Assembly (NCBI RefSeq): GCF_031583065.1
Contig: NZ_CP134053.1
Location: forward strand, 496,001-560,000
Direction: 5' to 3'
Length of the DNA: 64,000 nucleotides
Source of the DNA: Streptomyces sp. CGMCC 4.7035
GTDB taxonomy: Bacteria; Actinomycetota; Actinomycetes; Streptomycetales; Streptomycetaceae
Shown: one piece after another, positions 30,479 through 38,632 of the stretch
How the letters are laid out: every line of letters starts with the position of its first letter
Position numbering within the stretch: the first letter of the stretch is position 1
The notes under the pieces: model-generated
The model's database searches: none
Told to the model about the DNA's origin: nothing
What the model saw: the letters and a program-made list of their open reading frames with translations, nothing else
Position numbers and translations under genes: made by a program

Positions 30479-32178
30479 GCCCCACCACCCTTCCCACCGG
30501 CCTCGATCACGGGCACGTCACCTTCCTCGGTGCCGGACCCGGGGATCCGGGACTGCTCACACTGCGCGCCGTGGAGGCGCTGGCGAACGCGGACGTCCTC
30601 GTCGGCGAGCACGAGGTGCTCGACGTGGTGCGCACGCATGCCAGATCGGGCGTCGCCGTCCTGAACATGGACGCGGACTCCTCCACGGGTACGTATCCGG
30701 GCACGGGCACGCCTCAGCTAGCGGTCGTTGACGCTGAGTCAACAGCCGCTGGGGTCCCCGCGTTGAGGGATGCCGCACATCTTGTCATGGAGGCCGCGCG
30801 GGGCGGCAGGCGGGTCGTCCGTGCGGTGACCGGTGACCCCGGCCTGGACGCCTACGCGGCCGAGGAGATGCTGGCGTGCGCCGCCGCGGGCGTTCCGTTC
30901 GAGGTCGTGCCGGGTGTGGCGACCGCCGTGGGCGTGCCCGCGTACGCGGGTGTGCCGCTGCGGGACGCGCAGGGCGCGGACGTACGGTTCGTGGACGCGC
31001 GCACGGCCTCGGACCGCTGCTGGACCGAGGTCGGTGCGTCCGACGGCACGGTCGTCGTCTCCACGACCCTGGACTCGGTGGCCGCCGCCGCCGGGGAGCT
31101 GGTGGCCGCGGGCCGCAAGCCGGACACCCCGCTGACGGTGACGGTCGCGGGTACGACGACGCGGCAGCGCACCTGGACCGCCACTCTCGGCTCGATCGCG
31201 CAGACGCTGAAGCAGGCGAAGGTCCTGCCGTCCCCCGACGGCGGCCGGCCGGTGATAGCCGTGGTCGGTGAGCGTTCCGCCGCCGCCCAGCGCGACCAGC
31301 TCTCGTGGTTCGAGAACAAGCCGCTGTTCGGCTGGAAGGTCCTCGTCCCGCGTACGAAGGAGCAGGCGGCGTCGCTCTCCGACCAGCTGCGGTCGTACGG
31401 GGCCGTGCCGCACGAGGTGCCGACGATCGCCGTCGAGCCGCCGCGCACGCCCCAGCAGATGGAGCGGGCGGTCAAGGGCCTGGTGACGGGCCGCTACGAG
31501 TGGATCGCGTTCACGTCGGTCAACGCGGTGAAGGCGGTTCGGGAGAAGTTCGAGGAGTACGGCCTCGACGCTCGTGCCTTCGCGGGCATCAAGGTGGCCG
31601 CGGTCGGCGAGCAGACGGCGAAGGCGCTGGTCGACTTCGGCGTGAAGCCGGATCTGATCCCGTCCGGGGAGCAGTCCGCTGCCGGCCTCCTGGAGGACTG
31701 GCCGCCGTACGACCCGGTGTTCGACCCGATCGACCGGGTGTTCCTCCCGCGCGCGGACATCGCCACGGAAACCCTGGTGGCGGGCCTGATCGAACTCGGC
31801 TGGGAGGTCGACGACGTCACCGCGTACCGGACGGTCCGCGCGTCGCCGCCGCCGGCCGAGACCCGCGAGGCGATCAAGGGCGGTGGCTTCGACGCGGTCC
31901 TGTTCACGTCGTCGTCGACGGTCCGGAACCTGGTGGGCATCGCGGGCAAGCCGCACAACGTGACGGTGATCGCGTGCATCGGCCCCGCCACGGCGAAGAC
32001 GGCGGAGGAGCACGGCCTGCGGGTCGACGTCATGGCGCCGGAGCCGTCGGTCCACAAGCTGGCGGAGGCGCTGGCGGACTTCGGCCTGAAGCGGCGCGCT
32101 GCCGCGCAGGAGGCCGGGGACGTGGTGACGCGGCCCAGCGAGCGGAGGCCGGGGGCGCGGAGGCGTCGTACGACCTGA
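30475..32178 (+). CDS. hemD: fusion of SUMT-like (CobA) and uroporphyrinogen-III synthase domains
   Basis: 567 residues from a TTG start overlapping the hemC stop. Residues 1-~250 are a SUMT-type fold (FLGAGPGDPGLLTLRAVEAL, FEVVPGVATAVGVPAYAGVPL), but the usual LKGGDPFVFGRGGEE segment reads VTGDPGLDAYAAEEM. Residues ~275-515 are a HemD domain (KVLVPRTKEQAASLSDQL; ITFTSVN-like AFTSVNAV; ACIGPATAKTAEEHGL) that should cyclise hydroxymethylbilane to uroporphyrinogen III. It is the last gene of the operon. Confidence 0.93.
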   Translation: MSPTTLPTGLDHGHVTFLGAGPGDPGLLTLRAVEALANADVLVGEHEVLDVVRTHARSGVAVLNMDADSSTGTYPGTGTPQLAVVDAESTAAGVPALRDAAHLVMEAARGGRRVVRAVTGDPGLDAYAAEEMLACAAAGVPFEVVPGVATAVGVPAYAGVPLRDAQGADVRFVDARTASDRCWTEVGASDGTVVVSTTLDSVAAAAGELVAAGRKPDTPLTVTVAGTTTRQRTWTATLGSIAQTLKQAKVLPSPDGGRPVIAVVGERSAAAQRDQLSWFENKPLFGWKVLVPRTKEQAASLSDQLRSYGAVPHEVPTIAVEPPRTPQQMERAVKGLVTGRYEWIAFTSVNAVKAVREKFEEYGLDARAFAGIKVAAVGEQTAKALVDFGVKPDLIPSGEQSAAGLLEDWPPYDPVFDPIDRVFLPRADIATETLVAGLIELGWEVDDVTAYRTVRASPPPAETREAIKGGGFDAVLFTSSSTVRNLVGIAGKPHNVTVIACIGPATAKTAEEHGLRVDVMAPEPSVHKLAEALADFGLKRRAAAQEAGDVVTRPSERRPGARRRRTT

Positions 32179-32201
32179 CGTTTCGACGGACGGTGAGCTG
32201 A

Positions 32202-32229
32202 AAGGGTGCCTCGATTCCGGGGCACCCTT
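32202..32229 (+). terminator. terminator of the rex-hemACD operon
   Basis: AAGGGTGCC (32202-32210) pairs with GGCACCCTT (32221-32229) across a 10-base loop. It lies 24 bases after the hemD stop and before the convergent tetR gene. Confidence 0.75.
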
Positions 32230-32234
32230 GCTGC

Positions 32235-32272
32235 TTTAGAAGTCCAGACCGCGTTTAGAAGTCCAGACCGCG
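32235..32272. repeat. 19-bp tandem duplication at the 3' end of tetR
   Basis: TTTAGAAGTCCAGACCGCG occurs twice in perfect tandem (32235-32253 and 32254-32272). The inner copy encodes the C-terminal RGLDF and stop of the TetR protein; the outer copy is a duplicate just past the stop. It points to slippage or a short unequal exchange. Confidence 0.93.
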
Positions 32273-32863
32273 CGACAGCAGCGGCAGATGTCGTTCGTAC
32301 AGCGCCGCCAGGTCCTCCTTGCCGTCGCCCTCCACCCAGTGCCGTACGAGCGTGGTGAACACGGCGATGATCGCGGCGGCCGCGCACTTGATCTCCAGGT
32401 CGGCCGCGTCCCGGCCGGTGCGCTCGGCGATGGCCGCGGCGATGGCGCCCTCGCTGCGCTCCTGCTCGGCCACCGAGCGGGCCCGGATCGCGGGGTCCGA
32501 GAAGGTGATGCGGGTGCGCAGGAGGAGTGCGTCGCGATCCCGTTGCAGCATCTCGCCCATCGGGCCCCGCAGGGAGTTGACGATCGCGTCCACGATCGGC
32601 TCGTCGGCGGGGCGGGCCCGCAGCGCCTCGGCGAGTGCGGGGTCGTACTCGTCCTGCATGACCACGTCTTCCTTGGTGGGAAAGTACCGGAAGAACGTGC
32701 TGGGCGAGACCTCCGCCGCGTCCGCGATCTGGTCGACCGTGGTCGCCTCGTACCCGTGCTGTGCGAAGAGGCTGTAGGCCTCGCGACGGATGCGCTCGCG
32801 GGTCTTCTGCTTCTTGCGCTCGCGCAGGCCGAGGGGCGCGGCGGAGGTCTCGTGCGTCGTCAT
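32255..32863 (-). CDS. TetR-family repressor
   Basis: A 202-residue regulator. The N-terminal helix-turn-helix is TRERIRREAYSLFAQHGYEATTVDQIADAAEVSPSTFFRYFPTKED, textbook TetR, followed by a ligand-binding helical domain. It overlaps the upstream MFS gene by 4 bases (ATGA), so transporter and repressor share an operon; a dyad over the promoter is the probable operator. The inducer is probably a transported compound. Confidence 0.92.
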   Translation of the reverse strand: MTTHETSAAPLGLRERKKQKTRERIRREAYSLFAQHGYEATTVDQIADAAEVSPSTFFRYFPTKEDVVMQDEYDPALAEALRARPADEPIVDAIVNSLRGPMGEMLQRDRDALLLRTRITFSDPAIRARSVAEQERSEGAIAAAIAERTGRDAADLEIKCAAAAIIAVFTTLVRHWVEGDGKEDLAALYERHLPLLSRGLDF

Positions 32864-34401
32864 GCGATCGATTCTGCTTGCTCGGGAGCGGTCTCGGCCA
32901 CCGTCCCGGAGGGCGTGGACCCGAGGAAGAGCGCGGCCAGGACGGCGCCGAGTATCGCGATCGCTCCGCATGCCGTCAGGACCAGGTTCATGCCGTGGAC
33001 GAAGGCCTCGTGGGCCGAGGCCGCGAGGCCCGCGTCGTGCAGCTGCCGCGCCACCGCGTCGGCGCCGGAGACGGAGTCGCGGGCCGCGTCCGCCGCCTGC
33101 GCCGGCAAGCCGTCGGTGTGGACGCGGGCCAGGTAGCCGTAGCCGAGCAGGCTGCCGAGGCCGGCGACGCCCAGGACGGCGCCGAGTTGCTGGACGGTTT
33201 CCAGGAGGCTGGTGCCCGATCCGGCGCGGTCGGTGGGCAGTGCCCCGATCACCAGGCTGGTCGCGGGCACGACGGCGAGACCGAAGCCGAGGCCGGTGAG
33301 GGAGAGCCACAGCGCGGTGAAGCCGTAGCCGTCCGAGACGTCCGTGGTCGCGCCGAGCAGGACCCCGGCCGCGAGCATCGACAGGCCGAGCGGTACGACG
33401 GTGCGGGCGCCGAGCCGGGGGACCAGGGACTCGCTCGCCGTGGCCGCCGCCATCAGGCCGCCGATCAGGGGCAGGACGCGGAGGCCGGTGCCGAGGGCGT
33501 CGTGGCCGAGCACGGACTGAAGGTACTGCGGGAGCACGAACAGGATGCCCATCACCGCGAAGTTGACGAAGACGGCGATCAGCGTGCCCCACAGGAAGCG
33601 GCGGTCGGCGAACAGCCGCAGCTCGACGATCGGGTGCGGGTGACGGCGCTCGCGCAGCACGAAGCCGATCAGGAGTACGGCCGCGGCGGTGAGTGAGGTG
33701 AGGACGGCCGGGCCGGTCCAGCCGTCGCGCGGGATGAGGATCGTGCCGTACACGAGCGCGGTGATGCCGAGGCCGCCCAGGAGGGTGCCGAGGGCGTCGA
33801 AGGGCGCGGTGTGCGAGCGCTCCGCGTCGCGCGGCAGCAGCCACAGGCCGGCGGCGAGGGCCAGGACGGCGACGGGCGCGTTGAACAGGAAGACCGAGCC
33901 CCACCAGAAGTGGTCGAGCAGCCAGCCGCCGACCACCGGGCCGACGGGCATGCCGAGCGCGGTGGCGGCGGTCCAGACGGCGATGGCCTTCGGCGTCTCC
34001 TCCTTGGAGAAGACGCGCGGCAGGATCGCCATGGACAGCGGCATGATCGCGGCGGCGCCGAGGCCGAGGACGGCCCGGGCCGCGACGACCGCCCCCGGGG
34101 AGGAGGCGAGCGTCCCCCCGAGCGACGCGAGACCGAAGAGGGCGATGCCGGAGAGCAGCAGCCGCTTGTGGCCGTAGCGGTCGCCGAGCAGGCCGACCGG
34201 GAGCATCGCCACCGACAGGGTCAGCAGATAGCCGCCGCCGATCCACTGCAACTGCGAGCTGTCGGCGTGGAGTTCGCCGGCGATGGTCGGCAGGGCGACG
34301 TTGATGACGGTTCCGTCGAGGCCGACGATCAGCACGCTCAGGGTGAGGGCGGCCAGGGCGAGCCAGCGGCGGGGTGACTGGGAAAGGGCAGGTGCGGACA
34401 T
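32860..34401 (-). CDS. MFS drug efflux transporter (14-helix DHA2 type)
   Basis: A 513-residue exporter. Motif A-like GDRYGHKRLLL, motif C-like ALGMPVGPVVGGWLLDHFWW and the N-terminal IVGLDGTVINVALPTI are classic for DHA2 proton-drug antiporters such as QacA/EmrB. About 14 hydrophobic helices are visible. ATG 34401 is preceded by GGGAGG with 7-base spacing; a longer in-frame start at 34464 lies inside the promoter and is unlikely. Confidence 0.93.
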   Translation of the reverse strand: MSAPALSQSPRRWLALAALTLSVLIVGLDGTVINVALPTIAGELHADSSQLQWIGGGYLLTLSVAMLPVGLLGDRYGHKRLLLSGIALFGLASLGGTLASSPGAVVAARAVLGLGAAAIMPLSMAILPRVFSKEETPKAIAVWTAATALGMPVGPVVGGWLLDHFWWGSVFLFNAPVAVLALAAGLWLLPRDAERSHTAPFDALGTLLGGLGITALVYGTILIPRDGWTGPAVLTSLTAAAVLLIGFVLRERRHPHPIVELRLFADRRFLWGTLIAVFVNFAVMGILFVLPQYLQSVLGHDALGTGLRVLPLIGGLMAAATASESLVPRLGARTVVPLGLSMLAAGVLLGATTDVSDGYGFTALWLSLTGLGFGLAVVPATSLVIGALPTDRAGSGTSLLETVQQLGAVLGVAGLGSLLGYGYLARVHTDGLPAQAADAARDSVSGADAVARQLHDAGLAASAHEAFVHGMNLVLTACGAIAILGAVLAALFLGSTPSGTVAETAPEQAESIA

Positions 34402-34432
34402 ATGGACCTCCCATTGAGGAGCAACCTGATGA

Positions 34433-34464
34433 GAGGTTACCTCCAAATGGAAGTGCACTGTCAA
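34433..34464 (-). promoter_or_regulatory. MFS-tetR promoter with overlapping dyad
   Basis: On the minus strand TTGACA (34459-34464) is followed after 19 bases by TAACCT (34434-34439). The 11-base dyad GAGGT-n-ACCTC (34433-34443) covers the -10 box and is a likely binding site for the TetR product. Confidence 0.5.
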
Positions 34465-34569
34465 TATCTAGTTGTCTCTCACTTTGTGCTGGAAGGGGGC
34501 GGAGGGGGCGGAGGGGTGCGGAGGGGTGCGGGCCGCCGATCGTCGGCCGGGATCCGGTCGAGCAGCGAG

Positions 34570-35550
34570 TCAGACGGTGATCACGACCTTCGCCCGGGCG
34601 TGCTCGACCACGAGGTAGCGCATCGCCTCGGGGACCTCGCTCAGGGGGTAGGTCCGGTCGATGACCGGGGTGATCTTCCCGGAGTCGGCGAGTTCCCGCA
34701 GTGCCGTCAGGTTCTCCTTGCTCTGCTTCGCCGCGAGATCGAGCAGGTGTTGCCGGCGGACGAAGGGCGACAGCAGTTGCCGCCTGATGAACAGCCCCAT
34801 GGGACCGAGGAGACTGCCACCCTCGTAGACGCCTCCGCCGGACAGCACGAGCGTTCCGGTGGGGGTGAGCGCGCGCCGCAACGCGGTCAGGGAGTGGTTG
34901 CCGACCAGGTCGAGCACCACGTCGTAGCGGCGTCCACCACGGGTGAAGTCCTCCTCGGTGTAGTCGACGACATGATCCGCGCCGAGCGAACGGACCAGGT
35001 CCACGTTCCGGGTCCGGCACACGCCGGTCACTTCCGCGCCGTACACCTTGGCGAGTTGCAGCGCGAACGTGCCCACGCCGCCCGACGCCCCGTTGATCAG
35101 GACCTTCTGGCCCGGCCGCACCCGTGCGACATCGCGCAGTCCTATGAGCGCGGTGTTCGCCGCGAGCGGCATCGCGGCTGCCTGCTCGAACGTGAACCCC
35201 GCCGGTTTCGCCGCCACCACGTCGGCCGGGGCACACACGTACTCGGCGAACGCCCCGTCGGCCTCGCCGAACACCTCGTCGCCCGGAGCGAGCCCCTTGA
35301 CCGCGCTGCCGACCGCTTCGACCCGGCCCGCGAAGTCCCTCCCCCGGATCTTCGCTTTCGGCCGGGGCAGCCCGAACGCCATGACGCGCGCCACGTACGG
35401 GTCGCCGTGCAGGGCGTGCCAGTCGTAGGCATTGACCGCGGCCGCGTGCACCCTCACCAGCACCTCGTCGGCGGCCGGCACCGGCTTGTCGACGTCCCTG
35501 AGCTCCAGTACGTCCGGTGAGCCGTACCGGTCCTGGACGACTGCCTTCAT
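34570..35550 (-). CDS. zinc-independent medium-chain dehydrogenase/quinone oxidoreductase
   Basis: A 326-residue NAD(P)H-dependent oxidoreductase. The N-terminal GroES-like domain ([19 protein letters not shown]) and Rossmann motif [18 protein letters not shown] are clear, as is [13 protein letters not shown]. The catalytic and structural zinc cysteine clusters of alcohol dehydrogenases are absent, as in quinone oxidoreductases. ATG 35550 gives the usual MKAVVQ start. A G-rich gene-free patch (34490-34535) lies past its stop. The substrate is unknown. Confidence 0.9.
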   Translation of the reverse strand: MKAVVQDRYGSPDVLELRDVDKPVPAADEVLVRVHAAAVNAYDWHALHGDPYVARVMAFGLPRPKAKIRGRDFAGRVEAVGSAVKGLAPGDEVFGEADGAFAEYVCAPADVVAAKPAGFTFEQAAAMPLAANTALIGLRDVARVRPGQKVLINGASGGVGTFALQLAKVYGAEVTGVCRTRNVDLVRSLGADHVVDYTEEDFTRGGRRYDVVLDLVGNHSLTALRRALTPTGTLVLSGGGVYEGGSLLGPMGLFIRRQLLSPFVRRQHLLDLAAKQSKENLTALRELADSGKITPVIDRTYPLSEVPEAMRYLVVEHARAKVVITV

Positions 35551-35645
35551 CGATCCCCCTCGCGCACGACGTCGCGGACCACGCGGTCCGGCCGGGCACG
35601 TCGGCATCACTTGGGAAGGTAGCGGGGTCCAGCGGTACGGGAATC

Positions 35646-35776
35646 GGGGACGAACCCTGGTTTTCGTCGGGGACGAACCCTTGGTTTTCCTCCGGTCTCA
35701 TCCACTCTCATCCACTCTCATCCACTCTCATCCACTCTCATCCACTCTCATCCGGTCTCATCCGGGACGAACCGTG
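35646..35776. repeat. compound tandem repeats upstream of hemB
   Basis: GGGACGAACCCTGGTTTTC and GGGACGAACCCTTGGTTTTC stand in tandem at about 35647-35690. Seven 10-bp units follow: one GGTCTCATCC, five ACTCTCATCC, one GGTCTCATCC (35694-35763). A third GGGACGAACCGTGG then starts at 35764. The 10-bp period is close to one DNA turn. No gene is supported in 35551-35881. Confidence 0.9.
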
Positions 35777-35881
35777 GTGCGCAGGCAGGAGAGGTGCCGT
35801 GCCGGCGCCCGGGACGACGGCCCCGGTGCTCCGACAGGGTGTTGGCAAAGGCGCCCCCCGGCCGGGCGTAGCGTGGATGGC

Positions 35882-36874
35882 ATGACGAAGTACGGATCCT
35901 TCCCCGGTACGCGTCCGCGTCGGCTGCGCACCACCCCAGTCATGCGCCGTATGGTCGCCGAGACCCGGCTGCACCCCGCCGACTTCATCCTCCCCGCCTT
36001 CGTGCGGGAGGGCGTCAGTGAGCCCGTGCCGATCGCGGCCATGCCCGGTGTCGTGCAGCACACCCGGGACAGTCTGAAGAAGGCGGCCGCCGAGGCGGTG
36101 GAGGCCGGGATCTCCGGGATCATGCTCTTCGGTGTGCCGGAGGAGTCGAAGAAGGACGCCATCGGGACGCCGGGTACCGACCCGGACGGGATCCTCCAGG
36201 TCGCCATCCGTGATGTACGTGCCGAGGTCGGGGACGACCTGCTCGTCATGTCCGACCTCTGCCTCGACGAGACCGTCGACCACGGGCACTGCGGCGTCCT
36301 CGACGCGCAGGGGCGGGTCGACAACGACGCCACCCTGGAGCGGTACGCCGAGATGGCCCAGGTCCAGGCCGACGCGGGCGCCCACGTCGTCGGGCCCAGC
36401 GGCATGATGGACGGTCAGATCGGTGTCATCCGGGACGCCCTCGACCAGATCGGGCGCGAGGACGTCGCGATCCTCGCCTACACCGCCAAGTACTCCTCCG
36501 CCTTCTACGGGCCGTTCCGGGAGGCCGTCGCCTCGTCCCTGAAGGGCGACCGCAAGACGTACCAGCAGGACCCCGCCAACTGGCGCGAGTCCCTGCGCGA
36601 ACTCGCCCTCGACCTGGAGGAGGGCGCCGACATGGTGATGGTCAAGCCGGCCGGTCCCTACCTCGACATCCTGGCGAGGGTCGCGGACGCGGTCGACGTG
36701 CCCGTGGCCGCCTACCAGATCTCCGGTGAGTACTCGATGGTCGAGGCCGCCGCCGAGAAGGGCTGGGTCGACCGCGACCGTGCGATCTTCGAGACCCTGA
36801 CCGGCATCAAGCGCGCCGGCGCCCGCAACATCCTCACGTACTGGGCCACCGAGGCCGCCCAGAAGCTCCGCTAG
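35882..36874 (+). CDS. hemB: porphobilinogen synthase (delta-aminolevulinate dehydratase)
   Basis: Condenses two 5-aminolevulinates to porphobilinogen. It has 330 residues, normal length. Active-site lysines are K203 ([14 protein letters not shown]) and K255 ([12 protein letters not shown]). The metal-binding loop is [15 protein letters not shown]127, D129 and C137 occupy the three positions that are all Cys in zinc-type enzymes. ATG 35882 gives [16 protein letters not shown]. It lies 3.7 kb from hemD, with its own upstream repeat region. Confidence 0.96.
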   Translation: MTKYGSFPGTRPRRLRTTPVMRRMVAETRLHPADFILPAFVREGVSEPVPIAAMPGVVQHTRDSLKKAAAEAVEAGISGIMLFGVPEESKKDAIGTPGTDPDGILQVAIRDVRAEVGDDLLVMSDLCLDETVDHGHCGVLDAQGRVDNDATLERYAEMAQVQADAGAHVVGPSGMMDGQIGVIRDALDQIGREDVAILAYTAKYSSAFYGPFREAVASSLKGDRKTYQQDPANWRESLRELALDLEEGADMVMVKPAGPYLDILARVADAVDVPVAAYQISGEYSMVEAAAEKGWVDRDRAIFETLTGIKRAGARNILTYWATEAAQKLR

Positions 36875-36904
36875 TACGCAGTAGGCGTTCCCTGGGTCCT
36901 GGCC

Positions 36905-36956
36905 GCTCAGTCGGCCGGGGCCGTCTCCCTGCTCAGTCGGCCGGGGCCGTCTCCCT
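36905..36956. repeat. 26-bp tandem duplication
   Basis: Two perfect copies of a 26-bp unit (36905-36930 and 36931-36956) starting GCTCAGTCGGCCGGGG. The inner copy includes the stop codon (36933-36935) of the minus-strand reading frame ending WLPSRETAPAD; the outer copy repeats it downstream. This resembles the duplication at the tetR 3' end. Confidence 0.92.
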
Positions 36957-37252
36957 GCTCGGCAGCCAGTACGTCACCGTCGTCTTGTCGTGGACGTACA
37001 CCGGGCGACCTCCGTCGCCGTCGTCCTTGCATGGGCGCCCGTGCAGGGGGCCGTCCTGCCCGAGTCCCCGGCGCCCCGGGCCGATGTGATGGAGAGACTC
37101 AACGACGAGGGGCCCTCGTCCCGTACGCCCTCGCCGTTCTCGCAGGCCGTGAGCGCGAGTGCCGCGAGCGCGACCGTGGCGGCCGCGAGCAGGCGGGTGC
37201 GGGCGGTACGAGCCGTGCGGGAGGCACGGGCGGCGGTACGGGCAGAGGTCAT
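36933..37252 (-). pseudogene. small lipoprotein gene, probably frameshifted
   Basis: From ATG 37252 the minus strand encodes a convincing lipoprotein signal: a basic start (TSARTAARASRTARTARTR), a hydrophobic core LLAAATVALAALAL and the lipobox LTAC. That frame turns into low-quality Arg/Thr-rich sequence and stops at 36974. A different frame then carries a protein-like C-terminus, PVYVHDKTTVTYWLPSRE, stopping at 36933. The simplest reading is one ancestral gene broken by a frameshift; an assembly error is the alternative. No function is known. Confidence 0.45.
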
Positions 37253-37537
37253 GGGTCGGGCCCTTCGGCAGTCGACGAGTCGGTGATGCGGCCGCTCGAC
37301 CGTTCGCCGGGAGCGGAGCCTCGATGGGCTCAGCTTGGACGGTACGGTCGCCCGGCCGCCACATCCGCCGCGGTTTTCGGGACGCCGAGATCGGGAGACG
37401 CGGGCTGACCTGCGGAAACGTCGTCCCTCGGGGACGGGATCTGGGACGCCCGGAATCATTGATCCGTCGCGCGGGCACTGCCGTCGCGCCTCAGGGTTCA
37501 AGGGAGACGTGCGGCTGACTCGATGCTCCGGCGCGCC

Positions 37538-38479
37538 TTACCCCTCCGTGCCGAACCAGGTCTCGGCCAGCGCGTCCAGACGTGGTTCGGCCGGAGTCGG
37601 CAGCTCGCGCAGGTACCAGGGCAGATCGCTGTACACATGCAGCAGGGTGTACGCGAGCAGCTGATCCGGGTCGTACGGGGCGCGCCCGTACGCCTCGTAG
37701 AAGCGGCGGAACTGACGCGGGTCGCCGCGGGTGACGAACAGGCCCGCGCTGACGAAGTCGTACGCCGGGTCGCCGATCATCGCCGGCTCGAAGTCGAACA
37801 AACCGGTCAGCCGACGGCCGCCACGCATGTCGATGGTCAGGTGCTCCAGCATGAACTCGGTGTGCAGCAGCGCGAGTTCGGGGGAGGCGGGCAGGGGTAC
37901 GGAGTCCAGGAAGTCGGGAATCTGGCTCAGCCAGGGCTCGGGCACCTCGGGGGCGCGGTGCTGGCGGGCAATGCCCGCGCGCTGGCGGCGCAGGAACGCG
38001 CCCCAGTCCGAGGGCCCCACGACGTCCGTCAGCGGCTTCCACTCCATCGCGTGCAGCGCGGCCAGCGTCTCGGCCGACTCCGCCACGATCCGGTCCTGAT
38101 CCGCCGCCGTGAGGCGCTGCCAGACCTCGGAGAGGCTGTAGCCGGGCAGTCGCGACATCAACACGAAGCGCCAGCCGTTCGCGTACTCGTCCGTCGCGTG
38201 CAAACGCGGGGTCGGCAGCGGGAGTTGGCCCCACAGGTGGTCCAACACCCTTGCTTCCCGGATGGCTTCGTTCGTCTCGAACCGTGGATAGAACTTCAGG
38301 ACCATGTCGCCACCGATCGCGTACACCGGCAGGGAACCGTCGTCGAAGCGCCTCACCGCCAGCCCGACGAGTCCGAGTCGGTTGCACACGTCCAGTGCGG
38401 CCGGTCGCAGCAGCGTCTCGTCCGAGACCATTGCCTGCAACTCGTCGATTGTGTCCACGCGGGGCAGCATGGGCCGCAT
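37538..38479 (-). CDS. phosphotransferase (APH-like kinase fold) family protein
   Basis: A 313-residue protein with an aminoglycoside-phosphotransferase/choline-kinase fold: VLKFYPRFETNEAIREARVL in the N-lobe, and GLFDFEPAMIGDPAYDF in place of the metal-binding DFE/D region. The Brenner catalytic loop, normally HGDxxxxN, reads LLHTEFMLEHL, with Glu for Asp and His for Asn. ATG 38479 is preceded by GGAGGG at about 8 bases. It is probably not a classical antibiotic kinase; the substrate is unknown. Confidence 0.82.
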   Translation of the reverse strand: MRPMLPRVDTIDELQAMVSDETLLRPAALDVCNRLGLVGLAVRRFDDGSLPVYAIGGDMVLKFYPRFETNEAIREARVLDHLWGQLPLPTPRLHATDEYANGWRFVLMSRLPGYSLSEVWQRLTAADQDRIVAESAETLAALHAMEWKPLTDVVGPSDWGAFLRRQRAGIARQHRAPEVPEPWLSQIPDFLDSVPLPASPELALLHTEFMLEHLTIDMRGGRRLTGLFDFEPAMIGDPAYDFVSAGLFVTRGDPRQFRRFYEAYGRAPYDPDQLLAYTLLHVYSDLPWYLRELPTPAEPRLDALAETWFGTEG

Positions 38480-38632
38480 CGTAGGGCCCTCCGGCGGTCG
38501 TCCGCATGGCGAAACAAGGTTGTTGTATGGGGCATTCGTATCTCTAAAGTGCGCGAACGAGGTGTTTTCGAGTGGCGTACCGACGGCGTTCCCGTGCCGC
38601 GCGGGCGCCCGTCCACACAAGGAGCCGCCGCC

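Noticed and set aside
35694..35763. CRISPR array
   Set aside because: Units are 10 bp and contiguous, without unique spacers or cas genes; this is a tandem array.
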